A stretch of 64,000 nucleotides of DNA from the NCBI GenBank assembly GCA_038380795.1, contig CM076270.1:22212001-22276000 (forward strand), given 5' to 3'. The notes below the pieces were generated by a model, which was not told the DNA's origin, did not search any database, and saw nothing but the letters and a program-made list of their open reading frames with translations. Position numbers and translations under genes: made by a program. The stretch is from Pyrocephalus nanus (taxonomy: Eukaryota; Chordata; Aves; Passeriformes; Tyrannidae). This document shows positions 37,301-50,800 of the stretch, in pieces (the first letter of the stretch is position 1; every line of letters begins with the position of its first letter).

Positions 37301-39659
37301 AGGGCTGGCCTGGCAGGGAACAGCATTGCTGTCCCCGCCAGCAGTGGCTCCCAAATGTTTGTAAGATCATTTCTGAAGCCACGATAATCTAAGAACAGAA
37401 GGCGGGCAAGATCTGCGGGCAGAATTAATGGTTTTTATTAGATTGATATTCTTGGAAAAAGGCACACTTCAGGCACTCAGCCTGTCCCCATGTCTGAAAT
37501 TGTGTTCTACATGGCAGACCATGGCCTGACAGGCTGAGAGCCTGCAAGCTCCTCTGCTTTTTTCCATTTTTTTTTTTCCCCTGCTCTTCTAATCAAGGCT
37601 ATTACTTCTTCCTACAAACGCTGAGTCTATAATGTTGAGCCTTCAGCAGTTGGCAGAAACTAAATTAGTCTGGATTTTTTCATCACAAACCTGAGGTGGA
37701 ACAAGTCAGAGGCAGCCCATACTGCAAGGGGGGGTGGACTTACCTGAGTAAGTCCAGGATTTATTTCTCACTATATGCTCTGCCTATGTCAGTGCAGGGT
37801 GACAGAAACTGTCATTGAAAGAATGGGGTTATTGGACAATATGCACCTAGAGAGGTTTGCTAGAACAGTCCTTAACTTCCATACTTTTTACACAGATTTG
37901 GGGTTTTTTTTCCCTTTCCTTAATGCTGGACATCGTTTTCCAGCAGGTCCCTTAGTCAGTCCTAGCACAATCACACTGTAGCTGAACAATGTTGAAGAGC
38001 TGTAGTAGTATCCTTCTCTTAAAACTCCTAATAATTTAATTAACAATACTAGAAACACATGCATATTGCATTGGCTTCTTAACTTCTGGATATGAATATC
38101 CAAACCAAAGTATACCTGAAAAGTGCAGATGATATCATTTGTATTGCCTGTTCTTGCTCTATTTTTTTCCCCATATTTTTCTGAACAGCAAAATATAATG
38201 AAATTAGCTTACATTGCTTATATGTCTAATTTGGCTCTGCAGCAGCCTTGGCAATTGCCAGGTGTTTCTGCTCAGGGTCAGCCACTCTTCACTCTGGCTT
38301 TGGAGGTGAGAAAGAAGTTTCTTGGAAGTTTCCTGGGTTCTTGTTTGTGCCTGCTAACAGACCTCTCACTAATTACCAAATGAGTCATGCAATCCTGCTG
38401 AATTACAGTATAATGCACCTGTAGAATGTTCTGCCAGATAAAATAATTTCTCAGGTATAACTGAATGTATCAATGTCAAAGTCAGCTTTGTCTGTGATGG
38501 GGTGAAAAGCTTTATATCATGTGCAACATTTATTTAAGTACATCCACAGCTTGTCACTAAATGAACCACACCCAGCTGTGGTAAATGTGCCAGCCTCAGC
38601 ACCTGAGTCTCCTTAGGAAACCTGGAGCTAGTCTTGTTAGACAAGTAGGCTATTCTGAGAATCTCTCAGCTGTTCTGGGTGATTCTCACCAGGCAGGTGC
38701 ACAAAAGGAGCCATGGGAGGGGTTTGGGGGCTACTTTTGGCTCGGTGTGAGAGTGGGTGCCTCGGAGGCGAGGAGGTCTGTGAAAGGAGCCTGAGAAAGG
38801 TCTGCATTGTAACTTAGAAGAGTGATATTACAGAGGTGCTTTTCTCGAATGTGGTGAGTTACAAATTTGCATTGCGAAGACATCTTTCTCTCCCCTTTTA
38901 CAGAGGGCAGCATTTGAGGACTGAGAACCAAGTAATTTTTTCCAGAGCAGAAGAGACTTGTCCTAGAACGTTTGCAAAGGAGAGAGTAAAGGTAAGTTAG
39001 AGAACTTTCAAAATGTCTCACTTCAGGCACTCAAGATTCCTGTCTAAAAAGCCAGTATTGTATGTGCGTGTTCTTTGGATTTAGTATTCATTGAGGGGTG
39101 TATGCAATCATCACCTTGATGTCTTGTGCTTGAACTATTTGTGATAATGAAGTCTCCTAGGGAAACAGGTTTTATTACTGTTGTCTGCGCTTGTCAGAAG
39201 CACACAGCCTATTTTGGGGGTTTTTTGCACCTTTTATATTGCTTCTGTTTTATTTTGGTTGAGACTCTTCCATACTCAGTTCAAAATGTAAAGAACAATG
39301 AAACTGTATGTTTTCAGTTGACATGTGTCCGTTCAACAACATGTATCAGAAATTTAACAAAAAAAAATTGATAAATTACTATGCTTGAAAGAAAGAAAAA
39401 ATGTTAAAAAAAATAGTGTTGGAAAAAAACAACTTACTTCATGAAACATTCTGATAGCCGTTCAAAATTAGGAGCATCTCTGAAAGCTTAAACTTACTGA
39501 TTATTAACAGAAAAAAACCTCTGAAAATTGGAGTCTCTAAATGAACCAGGCTCACCAGATGTAGGCCTGGGGACAGCGTGCCTGTGTTTGAGGGATGGTG
39601 TGTAAGTCCTGCAGTCTGCTGCCTCAGTGGAGGCAGGGGATGGAGGTCCATGTGGCAGT

Positions 39660-40460
39660 GAAGATGCAAGGGTTAAGGGTGTGTTACAAACCTCAGAAGT
39701 GCCTGAGAAGGGTCATGCAGGAACTGGGGCTTCTCCCCCCAGAGAAGGTGGCAGGATCAGCTGAAGTGCATCTACACCAAAGTACTCAGGGAGGGCAACA
39801 AACCTCTGTGCTGGGGAAGGTTGTGGAGCAGATCATCTTGAGTGTCGTGGTGCAGCATGTACAGGACAACCATGGTGAGGCTCAGGTAGCCAAGGTGGCC
39901 AGTGGCATCCTGGCCTGTGTCAGAAATAGTGTGACCAGCAGGAGTAGAGGAGTGATCGTCTCCTTCTCCTTGACACCAGTGAAGTTGCTCCTCAGTGTGT
40001 GCAGTTCTGGGCCCGTCACTTCAGGAAAGACACTGAGGTGGTGGAACGTGTCCAGGGAAGGGCAACAGAGCTGGTGAAGTGTCTAGAGCACAAGTCTGAT
40101 GAGGAGCAGCTGAGGGAGCTGAAGAAATGGAGGATCAAGGTGGGACCATGCAGCTGCCAAAAGGAGGTTGTAGCCAGGTGGGGGTCGGTCTCTTCTCCCA
40201 CATAACAAGTGATAGAACAAGAGGAAATGGCCTCACCAGGGGAGGTTTGGATTGGATATTAGGAAAACTTGCTTTGTGGAAAGGGTTGTCAAGCCTGGAA
40301 CAGGCTGCCCAAGGAAGTGGTTGAGTCACCATCCCTGGAGACATTTAAAAGACACATAGATGTGGCACTTGGGGACATGGTTTAGTGGTGAACTTGGCAG
40401 TGCTGCATTAACAGTTGGACTAGATGATCTTAAGGCCTTTTCCAACATAATTCTAATGAA
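39660..40460 (+). mobile_element. CR1 non-LTR retrotransposon, 3' part, internally deleted
   Basis: The 3' half follows avian CR1 closely, as I know it. It includes AATAGTGTGACCAGCAGGAG, TGCAGTTCTGGGCCC, GAACGTGTCCAGGGAAGGGC, CAAGTCTGATGAGGAGCAGC, ACAAGAGGAAATGGCCTCA, GAACAGGCTGCCCAAGGAAG, CATCCCTGGAGACATTTAAA and the terminal GACTAGATGATCTTAAGGCC. Upstream, GAAGTGCATCTACACCAA and GGAGCAGATCATCTTGAGTG also look like CR1, but from parts that lie far apart in a full element. The reverse transcriptase frame is broken and the element is dead. Orientation is plus. The exact 5' edge is unclear and may reach back to about 39,545. Confidence 0.9.
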
Positions 40461-42851
40461 ACCTTCATTATCTAACCACTTGAGTGTAACGTGAAAATTC
40501 AGAAAAATGGTTTTATCATTCATTTGATGAAGTTGAAGGGGATGACTAATGTTACAGCTGTTTATATCATTAAATACCTCTCAACTGTGTGGGCTGTTCC
40601 ATGGCTCTTTTCATCAAGACTTAATCTGTGATTTATAACTCATAGTAATGAGTCAGACTTTTAGTGGTTTCCACATTGCATCTGGAGGAAGGGTTACTTT
40701 GAGGTAAAACCTTAAAGTAACACTATAACATTAGAAAATCCTAAAAGTGACTTAATTTTTTCCAGCTCAGCACAGTGCTGGACCTTTCTAGTTGCTTCCA
40801 TGTAGCGTCTCACAGTACAAATTAATAAGAGGCAAACTCTTTTGTTGAAAATAAATTTTACAGAGGTTTGAAAGACTTTTTTTTTTCTTGTCCAATCAAG
40901 GTTTATATCACTTTTTTTTCTTGGTTCTAGCTGTACAGAAAGATGATCTTTCATAACTGTCTATCGATTCTAAAAATCTGTTAAAAAAAATAAGTGCTAT
41001 GAAACTTAAGGTTTTGTAAATTTCACCACTTTGGGTAATTTTTATGCGTCTTGTGGGTTTTTAAGCTTTGAGTTAAAATAACTAAACTTTACAGAAATCC
41101 TCATTGCAAAAGCAGAACACCTAGCAGTTTTTATGGTATCAGCATCTGTGTGGCTTGCACTGATAGACCTCTAGATAAAGACATAGTTCAGTCTCTTTGC
41201 TTGTGTTCCTGGGTTGCTTATCTGTCTAACAGGCAGGAAACAATTAACCCACCTCCTATTGTCCATCAGTTACTCACTCTGCTGCCTCTACTCCTCGATT
41301 TCCCATGTATGATAGAACAGTAAGAATGAAACTTTGCCCTGCTTTGTAAAATATTATGGGATATCTGGCTGCAAGTCTTCTCTAAGAGCTGAAGTTACAT
41401 TCTGATGCCTCCTTTGTATATGCATAAGAACATGCCACAAGCAGCAAAAATAGCTGAATCCTACTGCATATAACACATGGAAACTCAAGAGTTATGTTAT
41501 TATTTTCTACTTTCACCTGGTAAAACTGCACAACTCTGGAGAAGTGATGACTGAGTTCTATTGTATTTCAAAAGTTCTCACTAGTTCTGGAAAAGACTCA
41601 AGTTCATTGAGATCCATACGGTAGAAGAAGCCTGGAACCACAGAAGTGCCAAACATATAGACACTGTCAGCACAAAATAACTGACTTGAAAGAGATTAAT
41701 AGAACAAATAGGTAGGACTGAGAACTCTAATATTAGATTGTTTTGAAGGAAGCCTTCAAATGACAAATTTGCTCTTGCTAATGAGTGCAGGCTTCTTCCA
41801 GTCACAAGAACAAGACTGTACTGATGTGTTTGGACCTTTTATTCTAAAATATGTATGGAGATTGCCAAATGTAGGGTTTTTTACAAAATAGGGGGGCCTG
41901 CTCAGCAGGCAAGGAAGGCCAGGTCTCTTTTGTACTGGTCCATCACAGTTTCACCCAGACATCCAGTGGGCCACCAGTGACATTGCTGAACATGTATCTG
42001 AGAAGGGCAGAGGGACCTGCTAGAGCAAGTCTTTGTCCTATTTACTTACTAGTTCCTTGTATATTGGGGTGTTCTTTAGCAGGAAACCAAAATCTGTGAT
42101 AGTTGTGCAATGCATTAAATATGTAGAAATGTCTTGCCAACTCTGGTGCCTGAGGCATGGGTTTCATTAAACATACCATTTTCACAGTGTGCCTAGCTTC
42201 TAGTTGTTAATGCTAGTAATTAAGTTATCCAGATTTTTAATGAAAGCCTTGACCTTAATTGCCCTGGATCTTTATCTAGTATTGCTTCTGTTTTACAACA
42301 GAAATCTCTAACCCTCTTTGCTGTAGTAATTGCCTTATCAATAAAAGAAGCCACCACCTTGGGTGGTCATGTGTCTGGTAGGTGATGTTACTGCTGCAAA
42401 GCACTCAAAAAGTCAACGTTGTTCAATGCATAGTAGGAATGTGGATAGGCAAAGCATGCAGAAGTAGTATATCACATCTCTGTCAAATAACTTCAGTTTG
42501 TCTTCAGTGATTCTCTGATGCTGGCTGTTTGGTTTTTGTTTGCTTCTTTGTTTGTCTTCTCAAATGCAATGCAGTTGCCTCGGATCCAAGTTACAAAATG
42601 CAAAGAAGAGCTCAGTATCAAACAGCTGTTGTTAATCAGACAACATAAATATTTTATAAAATTTGAGTTGATTTTTCTCTCCACTCCTATGAGATCAATG
42701 CCACTTGTATTTGTGAGGTACACATGAGACTAATTTTCAGAAGCAGTCACTGAGCCTCATGCACTGTAGCTGCATATAGTAACTGGCTTGGCCTAGGCAG
42801 AGAACTGGCACACAGGCCAAAGGAAAGCTTTCTGCACAGCCAATCCTCCCC

Positions 42852-42854
<3 letters not shown>

Positions 42855-42882
<28 letters not shown>
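42855..42882 (+). repeat. Poly(A) run
   Basis: 28 uninterrupted adenines, followed after about 15 bases by a TATACACACATGTATATGTG tract. No gene-like sequence or polyadenylation signal is recognisable upstream. Confidence 0.85.
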
Positions 42883-42885
<3 letters not shown>

Positions 42886-44966
42886 GATTCAGCTGGAATA
42901 TATACACACATGTATATGTGTACGTAAATAAATGTGTTTGTAAGCACCACTATGTATAAAATGTTTAAGAGAAATCAGTGGACCTCCCCAGCAGAACCAG
43001 ATTGAAGAAAAACTGGAAAGTAGGGTACACAAATCTGTGGGGAGTTGGGAAGTGACTGCTTTCTCTAGTTTCCTGGGAGACAACTTGACATAGAAACACA
43101 AGAGATCCTGGCTCGAGCTAAGGAATGGGTTAGAAGGTGCTCTTTAGAGTGCTTGTTCCCACGCATAAGCTTTCAGAAGTTTTAAGGCTTATTTAACTGT
43201 ATGCCACTTCTAAACAGCAGCAAGTAGAACTAATTACTTGTTTATATTTATTTATTTTCAAACAATGCAGACTTCACTGGCAAACAACTTCTTTCCTCTG
43301 AAAACTGACTTTGTAAGTGTGGGTAAAAAAAAAATGTCAGAAGTTTGTGGTTTTATTGTTAGGGGGGTTTTTCTAAGGTTCTGTGAGCTGAAACGCAGCC
43401 TAAAGCTAAAAATTACACACCCAAATATGAAGTTTATACAAAATTGGGCATTCTAAAAATACTTGAAGTTTATCTTGCTTCTGTTAAGTAAAAGGTAGTT
43501 ACAAGAAATTCCTGTGTTTGATAACACACTGAATCCTGAGTCATGTCCAATACTAGGCTTGTACTGGATTGGATATTTTCATCCTGTCAGTGGGAATTAT
43601 GTTCCAAGATTTCTATAGGCATCTTTAATTGCTTATTTGTTTTCAATTACTCTAATGTTATAAAGCTTTTTTTATGTAAGTAATTTGTCCTAGTTTCATG
43701 AGGGCACAGAATTGTGAGGGTTTGTTCACGAAGTACAAGCAACCATGTACTAAGGGAGTCTTGGTGGTATAGAAATGATGTGGCCCCTTTTGGTATGAAA
43801 TTTCAAAAAAGATGCATTAAAAATAAGAGCAAATGCAGAGAAATACAAAATTAGTTAGGGCACAAAGACATGCTGTATGTTGAAAGATGTCTGCTTAGTT
43901 CATTAACTTCTCAAAGTGAAGGTTATTGCTTAACAATGGTCAAGTATCTTTTTAGGAAAAAATAATAGATAGCTCTTTTATTCAGCTGGAAAAGACAGAG
44001 AAATCCAGTGATGAAAAGTGAAGCTGTGTAAATTCAGACTAGAGATAAGGCAATCTCTTCTCAGTAAGGACTATTTATCATTGGAACAAGTTACCTAGAC
44101 ATGTAATGGTTTCACCTTCACTATATGATGCTATAGCTCAAACACAAATTATGGTTTTAAAGCATAAATTATTGGGTGAGGTTCACTGGCCTGTGTTATG
44201 CAGGAGACAAGACTATACTCTCTTAACAGTCCATTTTAGCCTTATTGTCTATGATTAAGTAGCTGCCAGCAGGATTTTTTTGGAGGTATAAATCTGTCTT
44301 GGATGAATATCCCTATTGAGCTTGATAAATTTTGAATACACACTTTATGGACCAGGCAAAGAAACTGTGTGTCCATAAACACTTGACTGGCACTGCATAT
44401 AGGAAAAACTTAGTCTTGTGGATTTTCTAAATGTCTCCTCATAGTCAATCCCAGTTCCTTTGAACAGTAATTGTAAGAAAATATTTCTGCTGTTATCAGG
44501 ATTGTTTGCTCATTTCCACTGAACTATCTAGGGAAATCCCAATAAGGCTGCTGGCATTTTTACAGCTGTCTGCTAAACTATTGCAGGATGATGGAATCTG
44601 AAGGACAGCTTGTGATATCAGAAAAAACATCAGATGTTACACACAGGCAAATGTAATGAATTAACTGACATCAGTTACAATTGATTGCTAGTGTAATAAC
44701 CCAAATTTGCAGATGCTTTAATAATGGGTGATATATAAATACGCTTACTGAAATCAGTTGGGCTATTCATACTGTCTAGTAACTTCCAGAAGCCTCATTT
44801 CTTATCCTATTAAAATAACTTAAAGATGAGACCTTGTATAAATTTGTACAGATCTGTCATATGTTTAACAACTTGTGCCATTGGGCTCCTAACACTAGTA
44901 GAAGATTCCAGTGGTAGGGTTGAATGCTTCTGGAATCAGAGCTCAATTGTATCTGTATTTTATTGT

Positions 44967-44983
44967 AAAAAAAAAAAAAAAAA
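44967..44983 (+). repeat. Poly(A) run
   Basis: 17 adenines. No AATAAA directly upstream. Confidence 0.85.
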
Positions 44984-45088
44984 GAGTACAACCAGTACTG
45001 CCTCTTAGTCAATGATAGAGCCACAGCTTTCACCAGCTAAAGATACAGAGGTCTCTTTAGTGAAAGAATTGTTGGCCCTGAATGTGAC

Positions 45089-45118
45089 TTTTTTTTTTTT
45101 TTAAAAAAAAAAAAAAAA
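45089..45118. repeat. T14-A16 junction
   Basis: Fourteen thymines run directly into sixteen adenines, giving a self-complementary tract with no spacer. Confidence 0.9.
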
Positions 45119-47223
45119 GGGATCTCAGAGGACATCATGTTCTCTTCAAGGTCAAACTGACATGAGCAAAAAAAAGGTCTAGATGAGTTACAGGGAAAAA
45201 AACTATTGTGCTTTTTGTACAGACTCCTTAAAGGAGCATGCCAGGTTTGACATCATGGAATTCAAAACAAAATCTGACTCTTATTAACTGTAATTAAAAT
45301 ATGCTATTTGTGTCAGCTAAGTACATAATGCCCCTAAAAGATCATTATCTTGGCATCTGTCAAGGTTGAAATGTCTCCACAGAAAAATCTGAGAACACAC
45401 TTCAAAACTTACTGGATTCCACTGGAAAACCATTAAACCTTGGTAATTTAACACATCCTGATTGTCAGATTCCACTGAAAATATGTATTTATTTCCCTAA
45501 AATTATTATAGTCTATCCAGCAGGAGTCACATGCTTTGGTTCAGTTTGTGACTAGCCTAACTGTGTAGTTGATAGCGATGTGTTGGATGGTCACACAGGC
45601 TACAGATGTATGTTCCTCTCAGGATGGGTTTAAATGACTTCTCAAGGAAGCCAGTGTGGGCCCAGCTGTCCCTCCTCAGCAGGGTGACATTAGTGAGTGC
45701 TCTGGACCCTGACAAGGTTTGTTCTCTTCTCCATTCCCAAGAGCCTGCTGTGAGCCCTTCTGCTGCACGTAGCAGGTACAGGGCTCTGCACCTCAGGGCG
45801 TGGCTGGGGACAAACAAGGTTCAGAGGAGGGCAGGACGTTCTTTTGTGACTTCCTTGGCTGCTGGATGAGTCTCTGCCAATACTTGCACTGTGTTCACCT
45901 GGCATTGCTGAACAGGAGAGACTCAAAGGGGCCCCCAGTGCCGCAGGTGGGATGATGTGTGATAACTCTTGGCCACTACATCAAGCCTCTGGGTGCTCAA
46001 GGGTGTGTTTGAACCATTTTAGTCTTGACTGTTGCAGGTGTGAGTAGCCTCTATTTTGGTTTCCATTGTTACCTGGCTTGGTGTTAGAAACAAGGGTAAA
46101 ATTTAGTCCTAAATAAATCTCGTTCATCAGGCTGATCTGTAATCTGGAGCTCATCTCAATCAAAGCTGAGACCAATTTATGTCTGTTCAAGGCCAATTCT
46201 GAGTGCATTCCTAGCACACTTTTCTTTCACTTCCTTCAAGAACAATTTTCTGTAACTAATTTAAAAGCAATAACTGCACTGATAGATGGTGTTCAAATGT
46301 TCTCAAAAACTTAGGAACAGGGACCAATTCCTGCAACAGCGTTAGAACTTTGGCCAGGGCTTTTTATTGAAAAGCATAGTATAATTCTTGGACTGCCTTG
46401 TGGCAGGCTTGTTTATTTCATGATGGAACATGGCATTTGAGAATGGAGACAGGTTTCCTAATTAACTCTTGTTACTAAACCCTGCACTAGGATACTAGTT
46501 ACAGCTTGTGGAAACACTCTAACACGTAGTTTTGGCATGCTAAAGTTGTCGATAGAAACAGTCAGAAAAGTAGTTTTACTATGGATGAGCCCCTTTGCTG
46601 TAGGAAGGAAATTATCAGCAAGTCTCAAGTCAATAGGAAGAATGTCCAGGTGGCTGTATGTTCTTAAAGTACTCTCCTGGCACTCTTGAAGTTTTCAATG
46701 AAAACTTTTTAATAATGCAGTCTCTTTCCTATTTCCTTTCAAAATCGTGGTAAAGCATTGTAAGAATTTTAATGACTTAAAGGATTTAAATTGTATTTGA
46801 AAAGCTGGCTAATATGGATTTGATATCTTTTCATGTAACCAAAATAGTTACCTGCAGACAGTGACAAGTGTTCAGAAATGCAAACCAGATTGAGGCAAAC
46901 TTCATTGTGGAATTTGAGGTAAATAGAATGTAAATAGAACACTTGGAATAAATGAGCCACTTCTAGAACAAGAAATTATTTGGCCCCTCTTTTTCTAATA
47001 ACCTTTTATTAAACTCATTCTTATAGATGGAAAAAAGTCTTTGTGCAGTATATAATAATTCTTAGAAGATATTATATCACAAGTGCATTTAATAATGCTT
47101 ATTGTTGCGTTACACATTTGGAGGACAAATGGCTCTTTATAACAAATTCCTGCAACATCTGGTGCAGCAAGACAGGACATGAGCAAAAATATGTTAAAGT
47201 GAATGAGGGTGAAAGACATTATT

Positions 47224-47239
47224 AAAAAAAAAAAAAAAA
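47224..47239 (+). repeat. Poly(A) run
   Basis: 16 adenines with no clear mRNA-derived sequence upstream. Confidence 0.85.
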
Positions 47240-50200
47240 GATATGACTAGTGAGTATATGGTCCTTAGTACCACAGGTAATTATATTCATTATCATTTCC
47301 TTATTGGAGGGATGGGGAGGAAGGAACTGTTATAGTCTCTCTTCCAAATGGCTTTTGAGCAGGTAATCATATTATCTTTTGCCACTGTCAAAATTGTGAT
47401 GTGACAGGGCTCAGTGCCCATGGTAAAGAAGCCAGCTAAGGTTAACTTAGCATCTTAAAACTCCCTGACAAAACAAGGGCTGAAATGAAACACAACACAA
47501 TCTAATTTAAGAAACGATTTCTAGAAACAGGGTCTTGCAGTCACTAAAGCCAAGGGCAGCCTGTTGGTTTTATCTCTGCAGAAGGAAGATCAGGCAGTTA
47601 ATCTTCTGATACAGAAGGTTAATTTTTCGTTACTGTGGTGATGTAGAAATTTGGTGAGCATTAGATAAAAGTTTGAGCTGCCAATTTAAACAGAGCAGAT
47701 ATCCAAAAGATGTCATTGTTACTTTATTTACTACTTTTTTAAAACAATGCAATACCATTTTCTTGATGACTGAGGAGAAATGTTCCTACTTAGCATCCCA
47801 TGTGTACAATTTATCTCTGGATTAATGTTTGGAGGACTAAATCTGCTCATCTGAAAACTTCAGTGTAAATTAAGGTAAAATTCATACTTAAAGGAATTTT
47901 TTTATTTAACAAATATTCTGAATATTGTCTCAATGTTGCATAACTGGGCAGTAGGAAGAGAAAAGTATTACATCTACTTTTATTTTGCCTCAGACTTTTT
48001 TTCCAAGAGTGAAACATGTGGTATTCCTATACAGTCTGAGTAGCTGGGCTGCATTGTGCAATCAGAGCACTGCGTGGCTGTAATTGGGGCAGAGAGGAAT
48101 CCATTTTACAGCTTCTACAGAGGTGGATAAGGACAAAGAAAATCTGTCTTTAAAGGACTTAACCAGACTCAGGTGACTCCTTTCAGAAAAGGATGGTGAG
48201 GAAGGGACATGGTATTTCTCTTCAAAAAGAAATATAAATTGAAAATGCACAATAAAAGAAATATATGAATGAAAATTTTGATTCATTTCTAAGCTCAATT
48301 AGCTATGTAATTCAATTAGGTGCATTCAAAAGCTGGACATGTGCATCTTTATACTTCACAATACTGAAGATTCACTTGGATGATTTGGGTTCCTTGTTTT
48401 TTGTCTCCTAAATGCTAAGGCCCAGTTTGAAAATAGAACATAGGTATGATGTGGGAATTATCTGAAAGTTCTATTTGTGACAATTGGAAGACAAGATGCT
48501 GTTAAATTATTATTCTTTGCGTGATACAAAACTTACTTTTAAAAACAAGTAACATCTGCAGACTGTTGGTTCCTTTCTTCATTCAGACAGGCCTTTTTGT
48601 GTGTATATGTGTATGTGTCCCATAAATCATGACTTCCAGCTCTCATAACCCTCTACTTATTCATTAGCAATTTTTGTATACAGATAATTTCTACCAGAAC
48701 ATCTCCTGGCAGTCTCTTAGTCTCCTAATTATTCTTTAGATGGATTTGAGAATTCCACAATTATTCACTATGAATAGAAAACCAAAATTGTCATTGGTAG
48801 TTCTGAGGAAAAGTGGTGAAGGAGGTAGCAGAGGTAATTTTCAAGGAAAACTTTTGACTGTTGGGGGTGTGGTGTAAATATTGCCTGAGACCAGGAACTG
48901 AATGCTGCCACTGGCCAGCTTTTCCACATTTTCTTTGGTGTCATTTCCACCAGCTGAAACCTCTAAGCCCCTAAACCTATCTACTGTGGGAGTGGAAAAA
49001 TTTCCTTTCTTGCCACAGTTCACCAAGTCTGTCCTTCAACATGTTTTGTTTTTTTTTTCTTCCTAAGATTAAATAATTCCAGTTCACTCATTCTTATCTC
49101 ATGTTCTGTATTTCCTAAGTCTTCAATATTTTTCATTGCTTTCCCTTGCTCTTCCTAATTGACCTAGATCATTCTTACAGTTTGGTGGCCACAGTAGAGG
49201 CCGTCCTTACTCTGTGACACCTGCATGATCAGTAGAGCAAAGGGGCTATTTTATGTAAGTCATACTTGCATTCTGCTGCATCTCCCTGATTTGCTTCTGT
49301 AGATCAGCTACTTCTACATTCCAATGTTTTTCTTTTTGCATAAGAAAAATACTCAGTTTGTTCACCTGTTGGCCTGTATGTATGGTTATAATTTGTATTC
49401 TAGATAGGCAAACAAAATATTAACGTTGACTGTCCAGCTTCCATACAGTGAGCAGTATCAGAGCCAGTGCAGGACTATTCTTTGATATACCCTTCTCTCC
49501 TGACAGTGAGCAGCTGGCAGCTGCTTTCTGGATATGATTTTTCCAACCACTTTCAAAATCCTTATTCAATTCAGGGTATGACATCTCTTGCTTCTCTGTC
49601 CAGATCACTTGTTACCTGAAACAAATAATGTCAAACCAATCCAGTTCCTTTCCATTACAGTTTAATGTCCAATGTGGATGTGTCAAATGTCATGTTGTCT
49701 TCTAAGATCTTATTTCTAAAGAATCTGAGTATTTTGCTGGGTTTAAAGTTAAGCAAGCTGGAATATTTCCTTTCAGCAGCCTGTCTGTTAAAGCATCTGC
49801 TGACAAAACTGAGTACAGCTGCAGTAGCACTCATGTTACAAGCTACCTGGAAGTTTCACAGCCAGTGATGCAAAACTTTAGACACATGATGGATACCTTT
49901 GAAAGCAGCATTCATTCACTGACTGACTCACTCGAAGTCCTTACAGCCACTTCACCTGTAAAACTTTCAACAAGGGCCTGAACTTGCAGCAAGAGGAGAG
50001 TTTGACCTTCCTTTGAAGCAGCAGGTACAGGCTACAATTAGGAGATGTGAAGAAAAGCCTAAGCAAGAGTTGAATGACAGCAAAAGCCATTTACATCATG
50101 GTAACTTTTGCTAAAGCCTACTGCAAAATTTTAATTGCACATACATGTCATCTGATCTAAGACTGTTTCTCTAGGACTTTCTTCTCCCATGACTCTTAGT

Positions 50201-50314
50201 ATAGTAAAAATAGCCTGGTATGCAAAAACTTCAAAGAAATTAGAACACTATTTTCTGAATTAGTAGCTGTCAGTTACTAAAATAAAGGACAAAACAAGAA
50301 CTGAAGGCAGTGCT

Positions 50315-50708
50315 TCTCACATTAAAGTAAAAATGCTTTATTTTTAGATTCAAAATACTGAATTCTACAAATTAACAGCTGTATCTTATGTTATATACAG
50401 ACAGCCTGACTCTGTATGCTTGTCTGAAAGACTTCCATCTGTTTATATAGAAAGAGGTGATAGCAGTGCCTGGAAATAAATTACAGAGTTACAAGAGGAG
50501 GGGAATCTAATAATACCATCTATATGCTCCAACACTTGGCAAATAAATATTGTATCATAAATGAAATTTGTTAGAAATAACTCATATAATCTGGATTCCT
50601 AATTGAAGTGATATTTAAAATTGCACTGATTTGGGAGTAGGACTGGCTTCCCTTCAATTATCAAGAGTATTGTATTAAATAACCCACTTCACACTAAGTT
50701 TTAAAACA
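50315..50708 (-). other. Candidate short 3' UTR of the minus-strand gene
   Basis: Sequence between the stop of the candidate terminal exon and the minus-strand AATAAA. It is AT-rich, has no long frame and shows no other signal. Its status depends wholly on whether the exon is real. Confidence 0.35.
50337..50342 (-). terminator. Minus-strand polyadenylation signal AATAAA
   Basis: Read on the minus strand, AAAAATAAAGCA is followed 25-45 nt on by T- and G-rich sequence (TTCTTGTTTTGTCC). It lies about 370 nt after the stop of the candidate terminal exon at 50,709-50,800, a normal distance for a short 3' UTR. Confidence 0.4.
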
Positions 50709-50800
50709 TCAAATCTGAGCAGTGCTAAATTCCATAAAGGTTCTGTTAGCCATACATACTTGTCTGTTAAAAACTGCCTCAGTAAAATGGCTTGGATCAT
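50709..50800 (-). CDS. Candidate terminal coding exon, unidentified minus-strand gene
   Basis: On the minus strand, a tract ending TTTCATTTTTTTCAG (acceptor in + coordinates 50,801-50,802) opens into 2 nt plus 29 codons and a TGA at 50,709-50,711. With the single base left over from the exon at 51,127-51,237, the junction codon is GAT. The predicted end begins D-D-P-S-H-F-T-E-A-V-F and finishes M-E-F-S-T-A-Q-I. A GTATGT inside it could be used as a donor instead, which would make a 41-nt internal exon. I do not recognise the family. Support is the acceptor, the matching phase, protein-like composition and the AATAAA downstream; no homology could be checked. Confidence 0.4.

Larger units (their letters stand above)
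18456..39659. other. Intergenic DNA, no gene supported
   Basis: 21 kb without a supported exon. The longest open frames (143 and 134 codons near 21.4-22.1 kb, 128 codons near 19.7-20.1 kb) overlap frames on the other strand and show no splice sites, domains or known family. The stretch contains a GC-richer block at 20,455-21,130, simple repeats and two clean inverted repeats listed separately, and a possible decayed CR1 tail near 24,180-24,210. Confidence 0.5.
40461..50314. other. Intergenic DNA, no gene supported
   Basis: About 10 kb of AT-rich sequence. The open frames are short and overlap frames on the other strand. It contains several homopolymer tracts (42,855, 44,967, 45,089, 47,224) and a moderately GC-richer stretch around 45,600-45,950 with no recognisable content. 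Confidence 0.5.

Noticed and set aside
39595..40077. 160-codon plus frame
   Set aside because: It lies mostly in the CR1 copy and is a chance frame across rearranged CR1 pieces, not a host gene or an intact element protein.
48841..49026. Minus frame starting near K-D-R-L-G-E-L-W, reminiscent of a syntaxin N-terminus
   Set aside because: The frame containing that phrase stops after about 20 residues and the rest shows no syntaxin-like sequence. Chance.
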